A DNA stretch of 64,000 nt from an uncultured Chryseobacterium sp. (GTDB taxonomy: Bacteria > Bacteroidota > Bacteroidia > Flavobacteriales > Weeksellaceae). Positions 8,003 through 16,943 of this stretch are shown piece after piece. Positions within the stretch are counted from its first letter, which is position 1; each line of letters starts with the position of its first letter. The notes beneath the pieces are model-generated. The model had not been told where the DNA came from and ran no database searches. It saw only the letters and a program-made list of their open reading frames with translations. The DNA lies in the NCBI GenBank assembly GCA_913775525.1, contig CAJYLH010000022.1:62001-126000 (forward strand), read 5' to 3'. The position numbers and the translations under genes are program-made.

Positions 8003-10035
8003 TATTTTAAAATCTGGTATGCAAACATTGCCACAAAATAGGCCAAACCGGTCATCATGATCACCTGGAATCCGGTCCATTTCCAGCTTTTGGTTTCCCG
8101 GTAGACCACTGCAAGTGTGGAAACACACTGCATTGCAAACGCGTAGAACAGCAGTACGGAAACTCCTGTTGCAAAGCTGAACACTTTTTCTCCGTCAGGC
8201 TTCACATCGCGTCTCATCTTATCAATCACTTTTACTTCCGGCGCATCATCTTCCAGGCTGTATAAGGTAGACATGGTACCTACGAAAACTTCCCGGGCCA
8301 CAAAGCTCGTTAAGATCCCTACACCCATTTTCCAGTCGTATCCCAGAGGGGCAATCACCGGTTCTATGCCTTTACCCATTTTGGCAAGGTAAGAATGATC
8401 CAGCTTCACATTGGTGGCCACCATTTCGCCGGGATTCTGTTTTGGGCCGAAATAGCTGAGGAACCAGATGATGATGCTCACAATGAAAATGATCTTTCCC
8501 GCTCCCGTAATGAAATCCCAGACTTTCCCGAGGACCATTTTAAAATCATAGCCGAACAGCGGTTTTTTATACGTAGGAAGATCCATAACCAGGTACGTCT
8601 TCCCTTTATCCTTAATGAATGTTTTCAGGACGGCTGCTGAAAGCAGGGCAACAACAAACCCCAGAAGATACATGCTCATTAAAACCAGAGCCTTGTATTT
8701 GATGCCTAAAAAAGTTCCGTCTGAAATAATCAGCCCGATAATGATGCTGTAAACCGGAAGCCTTGCGGAACACGTCATGAAAGGCGTCACCAGAATGGTC
8801 AACAGCCTTTCCTTTACATTTTCAATATTCCTGGTGGAAATAACAGCGGGAATGGCACAGGCAGTCCCTGAAACCAGCGGCACGATACTTTTCCCGTTCA
8901 GTCCGAACGGCCTCAAAAGTCGGTCCATCAGAAATACCACACGGGCCATATATCCGGAATCTTCCAGAAGGTAGAGGAAATACAAAAGGATCCCGATCTG
9001 TGGGGCAAAAATAACAATCCCTCCTACACCCGGCACGATGCCGTTGGATATCAGTGAATTGACCGGTCCTTCAGGCAGGTGCTCCGCACTGAAAGCAGAC
9101 AGCCAGGCAAAAAATTCATCGATCCAGTTCATCGGATATTCTGCCAGGAAGAAAACACTCTGGAAGATGATGAGCAGGATCAGCATGAATACCACATAAC
9201 CCCAGAACTTATGGACCAGTACCCTGTCCAGCTTTTCCGTAAGCAGCTCTTTGAACTGCGGTTTTTTGGAAATCACATCCGCCAGGATCTTATCCACCGT
9301 CTGGTATCTCCTTACTGTTTCCTGTACCTGCAGCCTTTTAGGAACCAGGCTTTTAGTGTACGGTTCATTGATCAGCTCCATGGCAGACTGTATGCGTTCC
9401 GGTTCTTTTCCCAGGGAAAGGTTGATCCAGGCTCTGTATTCATTGTCCATCCCGTGATGGGAAGCAATTTTCCGGATAAAGTCTTTATGTTCAGACGGGA
9501 CCTCAAAAGAGATGTGGTCAGATTTAACAAAATTATTCCTGAAGACCGCTTCTCTAAGATTATCGATCCCGATCTCTTCTTTGGCATTGGTCTGGATAAC
9601 AGTAATGCCTAAAGCACGGGAAAACCTGTCCATGTCTATGGTAATGCCCCGTCTTTCTGCTTGGTCGATCTGGTTGACCACGAGAATCATCGGGATGCCC
9701 AGGTCCTGGATCTGCTGAAACAGGAGCAAACCTCTTTTGAGGCTCAGCGCTTCAAGGATATAAATAACCCCTGCATAGTTCTGCTGTTCTTCGATCAGGA
9801 ATTTTGAAAATATCGCTTCATCTTCGGAACTCGGATAGATGCTGTATGATCCGGGTAAATCAATGACCTCAACAACTTCGTCTTTATAGTTGTAGTGGCC
9901 TGAATGACTGGCTACAGTAACCCCGGCATAATTTCCGGTTTTCTGTTTTTTATTGCATAAAGTATTAAAAACCGTTGATTTTCCTACATTGGGGTTTCCC
10001 ACGAGGAGGACCTGTTTTTTTTTATTTTCCTGCAT
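8002..10035 (-). CDS. feoB: Ferrous iron transport protein B
   Basis: A 677-residue inner-membrane Fe2+ transporter. The N-terminal G domain has G1 GNPNVGKS (13-20), G3 DLPG (59-62) and G4 NQID (121-124). It is followed by a guanine-nucleotide-dissociation-inhibitor-like helical linker, and a membrane domain with two Gate motifs, one containing SGTACAIPA with its Cys and the other VAREVFVGT. The start ATG overlaps the feoA stop (TAATG) and the stop overlaps the next small gene in the same way. The operon has a palindromic box before its promoter at 10322-10340. Confidence 0.97.
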   Translation of the reverse strand: MQENKKKQVLLVGNPNVGKSTVFNTLCNKKQKTGNYAGVTVASHSGHYNYKDEVVEVIDLPGSYSIYPSSEDEAIFSKFLIEEQQNYAGVIYILEALSLKRGLLLFQQIQDLGIPMILVVNQIDQAERRGITIDMDRFSRALGITVIQTNAKEEIGIDNLREAVFRNNFVKSDHISFEVPSEHKDFIRKIASHHGMDNEYRAWINLSLGKEPERIQSAMELINEPYTKSLVPKRLQVQETVRRYQTVDKILADVISKKPQFKELLTEKLDRVLVHKFWGYVVFMLILLIIFQSVFFLAEYPMNWIDEFFAWLSAFSAEHLPEGPVNSLISNGIVPGVGGIVIFAPQIGILLYFLYLLEDSGYMARVVFLMDRLLRPFGLNGKSIVPLVSGTACAIPAVISTRNIENVKERLLTILVTPFMTCSARLPVYSIIIGLIISDGTFLGIKYKALVLMSMYLLGFVVALLSAAVLKTFIKDKGKTYLVMDLPTYKKPLFGYDFKMVLGKVWDFITGAGKIIFIVSIIIWFLSYFGPKQNPGEMVATNVKLDHSYLAKMGKGIEPVIAPLGYDWKMGVGILTSFVAREVFVGTMSTLYSLEDDAPEVKVIDKMRRDVKPDGEKVFSFATGVSVLLFYAFAMQCVSTLAVVYRETKSWKWTGFQVIMMTGLAYFVAMFAYQILK

Positions 10036-10289
10036 TAATTCAATTGTTCAACAATGATAAAATCTCCTTCTTCTTCACGAAGGGCGATCCGGCTTCTCTC
10101 TTCCCCAAACTCCACGTACATCGGGCCATTGAACGGGGCCTGATACAATATTCTGAAAATGGTCTCCGGAAGGAGGCCCATTTCTATAATCTTATTAGGC
10201 ATTTTCAGTTGATGGTTATCATAGCCCAATATCTTTCCCGTCCTGTTTCTGGGAAATCCGCTCAGCTTATGTAAATCTTTCTGTTTCAA
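10035..10289 (-). CDS. feoA: Ferrous iron transport protein A
   Basis: An 84-residue cytoplasmic SH3-like protein of the FeoA family, needed for full FeoB function. The pattern MPNKIIEMGLLPETIFRIL matches the family core (L-x-E-M-G-L-x-P). First gene of the feoA-feoB-small protein operon, coupled to feoB by a TAATG overlap. Start ATG at 10289, 20 bases after the -7 box region at 10310-10317. Confidence 0.93.
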   Translation of the reverse strand: MKQKDLHKLSGFPRNRTGKILGYDNHQLKMPNKIIEMGLLPETIFRILYQAPFNGPMYVEFGEERSRIALREEEGDFIIVEQLN

Positions 10290-10309
10290 AAAAACTGCTT
10301 TTTGTGATG

Positions 10310-10340
10310 CAAATATACGCTATTTAAATTTAATCTAAAT
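10310..10340 (-). promoter_or_regulatory. feoAB promoter with palindromic iron-type box
   Basis: Minus-strand -7 box TATATTTG at 10310-10317. Directly upstream, 10322-10340, is an imperfect palindrome, read on the minus strand as ATTTAGATTAAATTTAAAT. The 13 bases TTATTTAGATTAA are also found before the PepSY gene at 61863-61875. The position over the -33 region fits repression by an iron-sensing Fur or DtxR-type protein; which one is inference. Confidence 0.6.
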
Positions 10341-10361
10341 AACAATATTGCATGAAAGAAA

Positions 10362-10393
10362 TCAACCCAAATACCTGGGAGCATTTGGGTTGA
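10362..10393 (-). terminator. Terminator of the first GLPGLI gene
   Basis: Perfect 11-bp arms TCAACCCAAAT and ATTTGGGTTGA around a 10-base loop, with a T-rich stretch following on the minus strand. It lies 32 bases past the stop of the GLPGLI gene. Confidence 0.7.
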
Positions 10394-10424
10394 ATAGCAT
10401 ATATAATGGTAATGAATGGCTAGC

Positions 10425-11360
10425 CTAGTTCTTTTCTTTGCCTACTTTTTCCACTTTTCCTACATTCAGTTTCTGATATGGCGGCTCGATAGGATTGTCG
10501 CTGGAGTTGAAGAAGTCCTTGTACATTTTTTCCTGTTTTTTCAGCATATCACCAATGGTTCCGTCCATTCCCGGAATGGTTTTGGACATCATTTCCTGGG
10601 TCAGCATCGGCCTCATAGTCGCAAAAGGGTCTTTCTTGAATTCATTGAAGGTTTTTTCAAACTTCTCCCTCGGCATTTCAGTAACCTTAAGGCTCATCCC
10701 GGAAATCTTTTCTGCGTAGGACAGCTCTTCCCAGTTAGGAAACTTTTTATTGCCCTGAAGTACCCAGGAATAATCCTTGGCTTCATCTTCTATTTTTACG
10801 ATCAGACCCGGAAGCCCTGAGAATTTGTAAGGACCGTCCTGAAACGGAAGATCTGTACTGAACCATGCGGTCCATTTTCTTCCTCCGAATTCTGTCGTTG
10901 CCTTCTGTGCATTATAGGCTCCGATCTTTGCTTTTTCATTCAGGATTTTCCAGTCGAATTTAGGGGTTTCATTATAAGCGATACTCATTGGGGTGAAGCC
11001 GCTGGAAATCCTTTCGATATATTGGATTTTCATATCCGGATACGTTTTGACGATTTTTTCCGAAAATTTAGGCATCCTGATGGACTTGCTCATATCCTTG
11101 AATACACCGGATTTCTGCATCGCTTCTACCTGGATTTTAATAATGGAATCCTGGCCGATTACAGTGTAATCCCTGTACACAGATCTGTCCTTTACAATAT
11201 CCAGTGCAGTCAGTACTTTTTCAGTTTTGGCAGAATCTTTTTTAGGCTTAAAAGTCAGCTCATAAAAAAAGCGGTTTGCAGTTTCTTTAGCATCCTTGGA
11301 GTCCTGCGCCATACCAAAAGTAAAAAGACCTATCAATAGTATTGAGAATAGTTTTTTCAT
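10425..11360 (-). CDS. GLPGLI family secreted protein
   Basis: A 311-residue protein with a signal peptide (about residues 1-19, ending FGMAQ). The family motif GLPGLI is exact at 182-187, within the conserved context GPYKFSGLPGLIVKIED; the preceding RKWTAWFSTDLPF block is also a family hallmark. Function of the family is unknown. In Bacteroidota its members lie beside TonB-type outer-membrane barrels, as here: a barrel at 12394-15147 and a second GLPGLI gene at 15762-16529. The C-terminus is Lys-rich (KLNVGKVEKVGKEKN). Presumably periplasmic or surface. Confidence 0.9.
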   Translation of the reverse strand: MKKLFSILLIGLFTFGMAQDSKDAKETANRFFYELTFKPKKDSAKTEKVLTALDIVKDRSVYRDYTVIGQDSIIKIQVEAMQKSGVFKDMSKSIRMPKFSEKIVKTYPDMKIQYIERISSGFTPMSIAYNETPKFDWKILNEKAKIGAYNAQKATTEFGGRKWTAWFSTDLPFQDGPYKFSGLPGLIVKIEDEAKDYSWVLQGNKKFPNWEELSYAEKISGMSLKVTEMPREKFEKTFNEFKKDPFATMRPMLTQEMMSKTIPGMDGTIGDMLKKQEKMYKDFFNSSDNPIEPPYQKLNVGKVEKVGKEKN

Positions 11361-11444
11361 TTTAATTTTTTACTAATTAGTTGGCGAAAGCACGAATATG
11401 TTACAGTCTTTTTCCTGTTTATTTTTGGATGCGGGTAAGAAATC

Positions 11445-12203
11445 CTAGTTTTTCTGTATTTTGAAATCCCGGGTTTCAGAAGCCGTTTCGGTTTTGATCA
11501 TATACGTTCCTGCCGGGAATGCGGATAGGTCAAGTGCCGTTTTTTTCTGTCCGGGCTGGAGGCTGATCAGAAGCTTTCCGGAAAGATCGAAAACACTGAT
11601 GTTCTGTATGACAAGGCGGTCTTCAACGTGAAGAATATCGTTGACAGGGTTCGGATAGTACCGTAAGGCCGATTCTTTTCTGATATCCTGGGTAGACAGG
11701 GCATTGTTGACAATAGTCAGGGTATAATCCCGGGTTTCTCCGGATCCGAAACTTGAGCAGGCATTATTGCCATTGACAGAACTCCCGTATGCTCTTGTTC
11801 TGAACCTTATCTTAAGTGCTCCCGAAGGAAGGTTAGCCGGAATGTTCAGTGCAGTTGTATTCTGAGTGGTCATGGAATTCACCAGAGGAGTAAATTCACT
11901 GCTTTCAAAAGTCCCGTTATTGTTATAATCCATCCAGAGGCCGATGACAGCTTCCGAAGAAGTGGAGGTGTAGAGGGAGTACGACTGCCCTGCTGTAAGG
12001 GTTGCCGTAGTCTGCCCGGAAGCAGGATATTCGTGGTAGAAACTGGTCTGTGCACTGAAGGTATTGTGGTTGAAGGTGGTATTATTGATCCTTACGGTAA
12101 TAAAGCCTGGATCAGCATCTCCGCCGAGATTGGTGGTGCAGGGTGTGTTTTGTGCATTCATAAGAGCTCCCCAGAAGAGAAAGACAGTCAACTTTTTTTT
12201 CAT
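11445..12203 (-). CDS. Secreted protein with GEVED domain and type IX sorting domain
   Basis: A 252-residue exported protein. After the signal peptide (residues 1-17, ending LMNAQ) comes a GEVED-type beta domain with WMDYNNNGTFE and the ending ACSSFGSGETRDYTLTIV (about 25-160). A type A T9SS C-terminal domain follows (about 178-252: YYPNPVNDILHVE, ISVFDLSGKLL, PAGTYMIKTE). It would be transported through SprA and anchored on or released from the cell surface. GEVED domains often accompany secreted proteases or adhesins, but no catalytic domain is present here. It has its own promoter (-7 box 12221-12228). Confidence 0.9.
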   Translation of the reverse strand: MKKKLTVFLFWGALMNAQNTPCTTNLGGDADPGFITVRINNTTFNHNTFSAQTSFYHEYPASGQTTATLTAGQSYSLYTSTSSEAVIGLWMDYNNNGTFESSEFTPLVNSMTTQNTTALNIPANLPSGALKIRFRTRAYGSSVNGNNACSSFGSGETRDYTLTIVNNALSTQDIRKESALRYYPNPVNDILHVEDRLVIQNISVFDLSGKLLISLQPGQKKTALDLSAFPAGTYMIKTETASETRDFKIQKN

Positions 12204-12220
12204 AGATAAATTTTAGACCG

Positions 12221-12250
12221 CAAAAATACTAAACAAATTCAATAATGCAA
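12221..12250 (-). promoter_or_regulatory. Promoter of the GEVED/T9SS gene
   Basis: Minus-strand TTG (plus 12248-12250), a 19-base spacer, then TATTTTTG (12221-12228), 18 bases before the ATG. This is a close match to the Bacteroidota consensus. Confidence 0.65.
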
Positions 12251-12342
12251 TAATGTTGCAATAAATTAATATGGTTTATTGAATATCACGCTTACCCTTT
12301 GTTGATGGTGTTTGCTTTCCTGTAGTAATTGTTAAGGGTGTC

Positions 12343-12370
12343 AACAAAAAAACCAGCCTTGAAGGCTGGT
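12343..12370 (-). terminator. Terminator of the outer-membrane barrel gene
   Basis: Arms ACCAGCCT and AGGCTGGT with a 3-base loop, followed on the minus strand by seven T. It lies 24 bases past the barrel gene's stop codon. Confidence 0.85.
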
Positions 12371-12393
12371 CTAATGCTTAATTAAAGAGTGAA

Positions 12394-15147
12394 TTACTTA
12401 AAGTTGAATTTTACCGTGAACATCACCTGGCTAGGCCGGAGTTGGATCCTTGTATATTTTACTGCGTTGGATGCCGCTAAAATGTCATAGGTTTCAAACA
12501 CTTTACGGTTGGCAATGTTCATCCATTTCAGTTCAAAATCGATCTTCTTCTTCGCCCATGTGAACTGGTAGGACAAATCATAGAATCCATTGTTAAAGCT
12601 TCTTTGACCATCGCTGGAGTTAACCTGATCCCAGATGAATCCGATCGTATGATTTTCTATCGGATAGAAATAGGTTGCGAGGTTATGATTAAGCCCCTTA
12701 TTGATTCCTAACCTTCCGTTTTCCAATCCAATGTTTTCCTGTTTATTTCTTGAAAGGCTGATGTTATAATCGATACTCATCCAGCTGAAATACGTATTGT
12801 TGAATTTGATTCCGTAAGCCTGGCTGTTGTTTTTGCTTTCAAACTGTACATTATTGAAAAATGCATCAGATAATAAAGTGGAGTTCCTGTAGCTAACGGA
12901 AAGGTTTGTCTTGAATTTCGGGAAATATTTTCCGATTTCTCCGCTGAAGCTATTGGTAGTAGAACTGTTTTCCTGGTCCCTGTACTGGATCAGTGTAAAT
13001 CCGGTAGTAGGATCAAGAATAGGTGAGGACAATAAGTTTCTTTTGGTATCGCTTAACCTGTAATTCACATTGAAAAATAAATTATTCAAAGGATTTCTGT
13101 ATTCCAGCCTTGATCCTATACTTTTGGTGTTGGTTTGCGGGATAGGATTTTTGGCATCCATCACATTAAATCCACTAGGGCTTAGCAACATGTAACCGGC
13201 ATAGGCCGTCTGAATATCCCCGAAATTATTGCTGATGCTTCCGTTAACGCTTGCTTTGAAGAAGGAGGCAAAACTATATTGTGCAAAGATATTGGGAGTA
13301 AATGTCGTTCTGTTCAGTGATTTAGAAACTCCTCTCATGTCATCTGTGGCACGGATACTGTTAAAGTTAACCGGAACATTGGCAAAAATACTCCATGCAT
13401 CAGATTTATAATTGATTCCTACGGATGCCGAAGGAATGACCTCTGTAAACTTCAGATTGTTCTGATATAAAGGACTGTTGAAATCAGGCTGTACATCGTT
13501 GGGTATATTGGTTGGAACCGTCTGCCCATTGAATTTACTGGTCAGCTCATCTGTAGAGAAATCTATTCCGATCTGTGGTGTAAATGTCCAGCCTTTCGTT
13601 GAAAAACTGATGTTGGCAGAATGAGACGTATCCAGGGTTTTCAGCCTGAAATTCTGAACTGCATCAGTTCCCGGGGCAAAATTGATGATGCTGAATTGGT
13701 CAGGATCACTCGGGTTATTTTTCGGAAGCAGATAAGGAAACTGCAGATAATTGGCTGGAGAAACGGTCAGCGTCTGCTGATCGTCCTGATAATTGATAAA
13801 GGACTTCAGGTTAACCATCTTTTCTTTCCATGGAATAATAGTGCTTAATGAGTTCTGGAAAGAAGAAGTAGGAGATTGTACCGACTGATTACCAATTCTT
13901 CCCACTCTGGTTGCAAATGCCCGGTCACCGTTCCAGAATTGAGAGAATGTGGTTGTATTCTTGAAGAATCCCTTTTTTGCATTTTTCGTAAAAATAAGCT
14001 CCCCTTTCAGTTTGTCAGTATAAAAGTTATTTTTGGTAGATGTGGTTACCGTGGAACCTGGCTGGGCTCCTACGGGTGCATATACGGTTTCAACATTATC
14101 TTCTCTTTCTACTGCATTATTGGTATAGTTGGCGTTGGCTTTCAGTTCCCACTCCTTTTTCTTATCGATATTGGTAAGGTAATTGGCAGACAGGTAATGA
14201 ACGCTGTTCATCAGGTATCTCTTTACCGGAAGATTAGGGACTGAAGCTGTTTCTACGTTCAGCCAGTCGTTTTGGGCGGCGTTTACCCTTCTTCCTTCCC
14301 AGGCACTACCGAAAGCAAGGATATTTCCTTCATTCTCCACTTGTTCACCAGTATTGTTGCTTTTATAGTTAACTACCCACTGGCTTTTCTGGCCGAAGAA
14401 CATCGGAGTAAGCTTCACGTTCCAGAGGAATGGCTCAAGGCCGACTCCTACTTCCCCGCGCCCGGTCATGGTCACGGAATTTTTGAGTTTGATGTTGATG
14501 GCTGCCTGATCGGAAGGTACTTTATCCTGGAGGATTTTGACCGGCTGGTGGTTTTCCAGGACCTCCACTTTCTGTACGGCATCTTTCGGAAGGGAATTAT
14601 TAATGGTTCCGTATCCGCCTTCCATAAGGTCTTTTCCGTTTACGTAAAATTTATTGATGGCATTTCCCTGGTAGAGGATCGTTCCGTCGGCATTCACTTC
14701 CACGCCCGGGATTTTTTTCATGACATCCGCAAGGGTACGGTCATTTTTGCTGTCGAATGCTTTAAGGTCATAGGAAATGGTATCTCCGCGGGCCGTAATC
14801 ATTCGGGTTTTCAGTTTTACCTCTTTGATTTCGGTCGCTTCGGATTCCAGCTTGAAGCTGAGTGTCTGATCTGTATTGCTGATCTGCTTAGTGACTGATT
14901 TCTGGTTGAAGGCCTTCACTTTAAGGTCCACATTGGACTCCGCAGACGTAAAAGAAATCTTGTATTCTCCTTTGGAGTTGGTGATGGCATACGCCAAGAT
15001 CGCATCTTTGCCGGGCTCTTCTATCGTAACGCTGGCACTTGGAATGGCCACCCCGTCTTCATCCGTAATTTTTCCCGAAACCGTTTTCTGGGCTAAGGTA
15101 AGCGCAGAGAAGAAAAGCATCAGAAACAGAAAGACATTCTTTTTCAT
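12394..15147 (-). CDS. TonB-dependent receptor-like outer membrane beta-barrel protein
   Basis: A 917-residue protein with a signal peptide (1-19, ending LTLAQ), an N-terminal carboxypeptidase-regulatory-like domain (about 20-105), a plug domain (about 125-215: DVMKKIPGVEVNADGTILYQG, INKFYVNGKDLM) and a long C-terminal barrel ending in FTVKFNFK with terminal aromatic/hydrophobic alternation. The plug and barrel are of the 'outer membrane beta-barrel family' type that replaces classical SusC receptors in many Flavobacteria loci with GLPGLI proteins. Ligand unknown; peptide or protein export/import is a guess from the neighbouring secreted peptide gene. Promoter at 15248-15277. Confidence 0.9.
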   Translation of the reverse strand: MKKNVFLFLMLFFSALTLAQKTVSGKITDEDGVAIPSASVTIEEPGKDAILAYAITNSKGEYKISFTSAESNVDLKVKAFNQKSVTKQISNTDQTLSFKLESEATEIKEVKLKTRMITARGDTISYDLKAFDSKNDRTLADVMKKIPGVEVNADGTILYQGNAINKFYVNGKDLMEGGYGTINNSLPKDAVQKVEVLENHQPVKILQDKVPSDQAAINIKLKNSVTMTGRGEVGVGLEPFLWNVKLTPMFFGQKSQWVVNYKSNNTGEQVENEGNILAFGSAWEGRRVNAAQNDWLNVETASVPNLPVKRYLMNSVHYLSANYLTNIDKKKEWELKANANYTNNAVEREDNVETVYAPVGAQPGSTVTTSTKNNFYTDKLKGELIFTKNAKKGFFKNTTTFSQFWNGDRAFATRVGRIGNQSVQSPTSSFQNSLSTIIPWKEKMVNLKSFINYQDDQQTLTVSPANYLQFPYLLPKNNPSDPDQFSIINFAPGTDAVQNFRLKTLDTSHSANISFSTKGWTFTPQIGIDFSTDELTSKFNGQTVPTNIPNDVQPDFNSPLYQNNLKFTEVIPSASVGINYKSDAWSIFANVPVNFNSIRATDDMRGVSKSLNRTTFTPNIFAQYSFASFFKASVNGSISNNFGDIQTAYAGYMLLSPSGFNVMDAKNPIPQTNTKSIGSRLEYRNPLNNLFFNVNYRLSDTKRNLLSSPILDPTTGFTLIQYRDQENSSTTNSFSGEIGKYFPKFKTNLSVSYRNSTLLSDAFFNNVQFESKNNSQAYGIKFNNTYFSWMSIDYNISLSRNKQENIGLENGRLGINKGLNHNLATYFYPIENHTIGFIWDQVNSSDGQRSFNNGFYDLSYQFTWAKKKIDFELKWMNIANRKVFETYDILAASNAVKYTRIQLRPSQVMFTVKFNFK

Positions 15148-15247
15148 AGTTTATTATTTGAGTAATTAGTTATACAACAATCCGGTTTGTTACACCTGTA
15201 TAAAGATGTTTTTCGGTGGGAAAGGTTAAAACCTGTTTTTATCACTA

Positions 15248-15277
15248 CAAATATAGTTATATTTTTGATCTGACAAA
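15248..15277 (-). promoter_or_regulatory. Promoter of the outer-membrane barrel gene
   Basis: Minus-strand TTTG (plus 15274-15277), 18 bases, then TATATTTG (15248-15255). The 5' untranslated leader is about 95 bases. It is divergent from the XRE regulator gene. Confidence 0.7.
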
Positions 15278-15335
15278 TTTTTATTCAGATTATTATTGTT
15301 TTTCAGAAAAGTATACATTTGTAAAAAATAAACAC

Positions 15336-15683
15336 ATGGGAGTAGGAACCAATCTTAAGAAACTCAGAAGCAAAACGAAACTTTCCCAACAGGAGATTGC
15401 CGATATGCTGGGACTGGACAGGAATACCTATACAAACTGGGAAAATGAAACCACGGATATCAAATCGCAGTACATCCCGAAACTGGCGGAAATTTTTGAG
15501 GTGAGCATCCTTGACCTTTTCCAGGAAGGACAAAGAAACCAGTTTGTCAATAACAATTATGACAATAAGGAAAATGGCCAGAACGACATCCAGCAGGGCA
15601 TCATCATTAACATCACGGATTCTGAAGCTGCCAAATTGCTCAGCAGCCAGCTGGAAGAACTGATCAAATCATTGAAGAAATAG
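15336..15683 (+). CDS. XRE-family helix-turn-helix regulator
   Basis: A 115-residue protein starting at ATG 15336; the in-frame extension to 15216 is poorly coding and crosses the divergent promoter. Residues 3-60 form a Cro/C1-type HTH (LKKLRSKTKLSQQEIADMLGLDRNTYTNWEN), including an aromatic-acidic replacement at the end of the recognition helix. The C-terminal half is Asn/Gln-rich and probably an oligomerisation or sensor tail ending SSQLEELIKSLKK. It is divergent from the barrel gene and lies next to the second GLPGLI gene, so it may control this locus. A -7 box TACATTTG lies at 15314-15321. Confidence 0.88.
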   Translation: MGVGTNLKKLRSKTKLSQQEIADMLGLDRNTYTNWENETTDIKSQYIPKLAEIFEVSILDLFQEGQRNQFVNNNYDNKENGQNDIQQGIIINITDSEAAKLLSSQLEELIKSLKK

Positions 15684-15761
15684 CCGTTAAACAGACATCC
15701 GGCTGTTTAGTGCGGATCTGTACAAGATGGGAATTCCATTCCCGCTGAAGCCGGGATAATG

Positions 15762-16529
15762 CTATTCAAAGGGATTCAATTCAATGGGATTGTTGTACAT
15801 TTTCTTTCTCTTTTCTATCAGGGACTGATAATATGTACGCTCTTCTCCTGCTATTTCCAGTCCGGAAAAAGCAGCCAGCGTATTTTCCATATTATACTTA
15901 GCCTTCAGGTATTTATCTTTTATATATTCTTTAAAGGGTGAGAGATTGAGGGTAAAATCCGAGGAGTATTTTTCGACTTTTGTCAGCGTAAAATGATACT
16001 GTTCCTTAGTATCGTACAATTCAAAGATCAGTCCCGGTAAACCGGTAAATTTATACGGTCCCAGGGACTGGGGATATTCTTTTGAGAAATAGGCAATCCA
16101 CCGCCTTCCGTATTTGTTGGTGGCCGCCATCTGGCATCTGATTCCATTGATGGTCTTCGTTTCGCCGTACAGGACCCATTTGAGGCTGACCTTTTCCTGG
16201 TACCGTATCTTATCATCCCCATATTTGAAAAACACGGTTGTACTGCCCTCCTTTTTCAGCAGTCTTTCCTGAAAGTAATCGCTTGCCGTCCGCAGATCTA
16301 TTCCTGCCCTGGCCTTATACTGTCCCGTATCGTTAAGGTAATTTTGTATCCCCGCAAAATAATAGTCCTGGGAATTTCCAACCAGGACAAACTTCTGAAA
16401 TTTCTGATAGTTTTCTCCCAGTTTCAGGGAAGCATCATAATCTGCCCTGATGGTGGTGGTCAGCTCTGTTTTCTGCCCGAAAACAGCCAGGGACCAGCAT
16501 AGCAGAAGGAGCATGATTTTTCTTTCCAT
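15762..16529 (-). CDS. GLPGLI family secreted protein (second copy)
   Basis: A 255-residue member of the same family as the gene at 10425. Signal peptide about 1-18 (ending LAVFG), exact GLPGLI motif at 163-168 in the context GPYKFTGLPGLIFEL, and the RRWIAYFSKEYPQSLG block before it. The two copies share the core and differ strongly elsewhere. It lies 43 bases downstream of a small secreted peptide gene with a hairpin between them (16547-16564), so the peptide and this protein are probably one transcription unit with partial termination. Function unknown. Confidence 0.9.
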   Translation of the reverse strand: MERKIMLLLLCWSLAVFGQKTELTTTIRADYDASLKLGENYQKFQKFVLVGNSQDYYFAGIQNYLNDTGQYKARAGIDLRTASDYFQERLLKKEGSTTVFFKYGDDKIRYQEKVSLKWVLYGETKTINGIRCQMAATNKYGRRWIAYFSKEYPQSLGPYKFTGLPGLIFELYDTKEQYHFTLTKVEKYSSDFTLNLSPFKEYIKDKYLKAKYNMENTLAAFSGLEIAGEERTYYQSLIEKRKKMYNNPIELNPFE

Positions 16530-16542
16530 ATCGTATTGTATT

Positions 16543-16564
16543 AAAAGGCGGAGTTTTCTCCGCC
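16543..16564 (-). terminator. Intercistronic hairpin between peptide and GLPGLI genes
   Basis: GC-rich arms GGCGGAG and CTCCGCC around TTTT, followed on the minus strand by TTTTAAT. It stands 8 bases after the peptide gene and 14 before the GLPGLI gene. It would let the peptide be made in excess over the downstream protein. Confidence 0.75.
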
Positions 16565-16572
16565 TCTGTTGA

Positions 16573-16779
16573 TTAAAGATTGATTGTTACATTAGGCCTT
16601 GTACCGCATTCAATTTCATTAATCGAAGCGATTGCACTGGCCATCTGTTCATAGGTTGCAGCATCGGTAAAAGTTGTATAATGCTTTACACCACAGGTTG
16701 AAGTCCAGACCGCCTGAACTTTCGCAAATGCCATCACGGAAATCCCTATCATGGCGGAAAATAAAATCTTTTTTTTCAT
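16573..16779 (-). CDS. Small secreted two-cysteine peptide
   Basis: A 68-residue precursor: signal peptide about 1-23 (KKK, hydrophobic core, AKVQA) and a mature part of about 45 residues with Cys29 and Cys58 that could form one disulfide. No family recognised. Because it precedes a GLPGLI gene and lies near a barrel receptor, it could be a cargo or signal peptide for that system; this is inference. A -7 box TACTTTTG lies on the minus strand at 16936-16943, giving a leader of about 150 bases. Confidence 0.75.
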   Translation of the reverse strand: MKKKILFSAMIGISVMAFAKVQAVWTSTCGVKHYTTFTDAATYEQMASAIASINEIECGTRPNVTINL

Positions 16780-16935
16780 TGTAATTTTTTATTGGTTGAC
16801 AATCATTTTTTTGCCACGGTACCTCCCTGTCTAGAATAGGTCGTACAGCAGCTGATGCATCATGATAACAGTAGAGAGAATTACACTTGCCGGAACAGCA
16901 TCGTGTTTCGCGAAATCCTCATTTGTGTTATGAGT

Positions 16936-16943
16936 CAAAAGTA
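16936..16943 (-). promoter_or_regulatory. -7 box of the secreted peptide gene
   Basis: Minus-strand TACTTTTG fits TAnnTTTG. No matching -33 TTG was found at the normal spacing. The implied leader is about 150 bases, unusually long for such a small gene. Confidence 0.45.

Noticed and set aside
8003-8128. N-terminal extension of the small FeoB-associated protein
   Set aside because: It is inside feoB in another frame; the ATG at 8002 gives the usual small membrane protein with a TAATG overlap.
15688-15709. Terminator after the XRE gene
   Set aside because: The TAAACAG/CTGTTTA hairpin has no T-run and weak arms.
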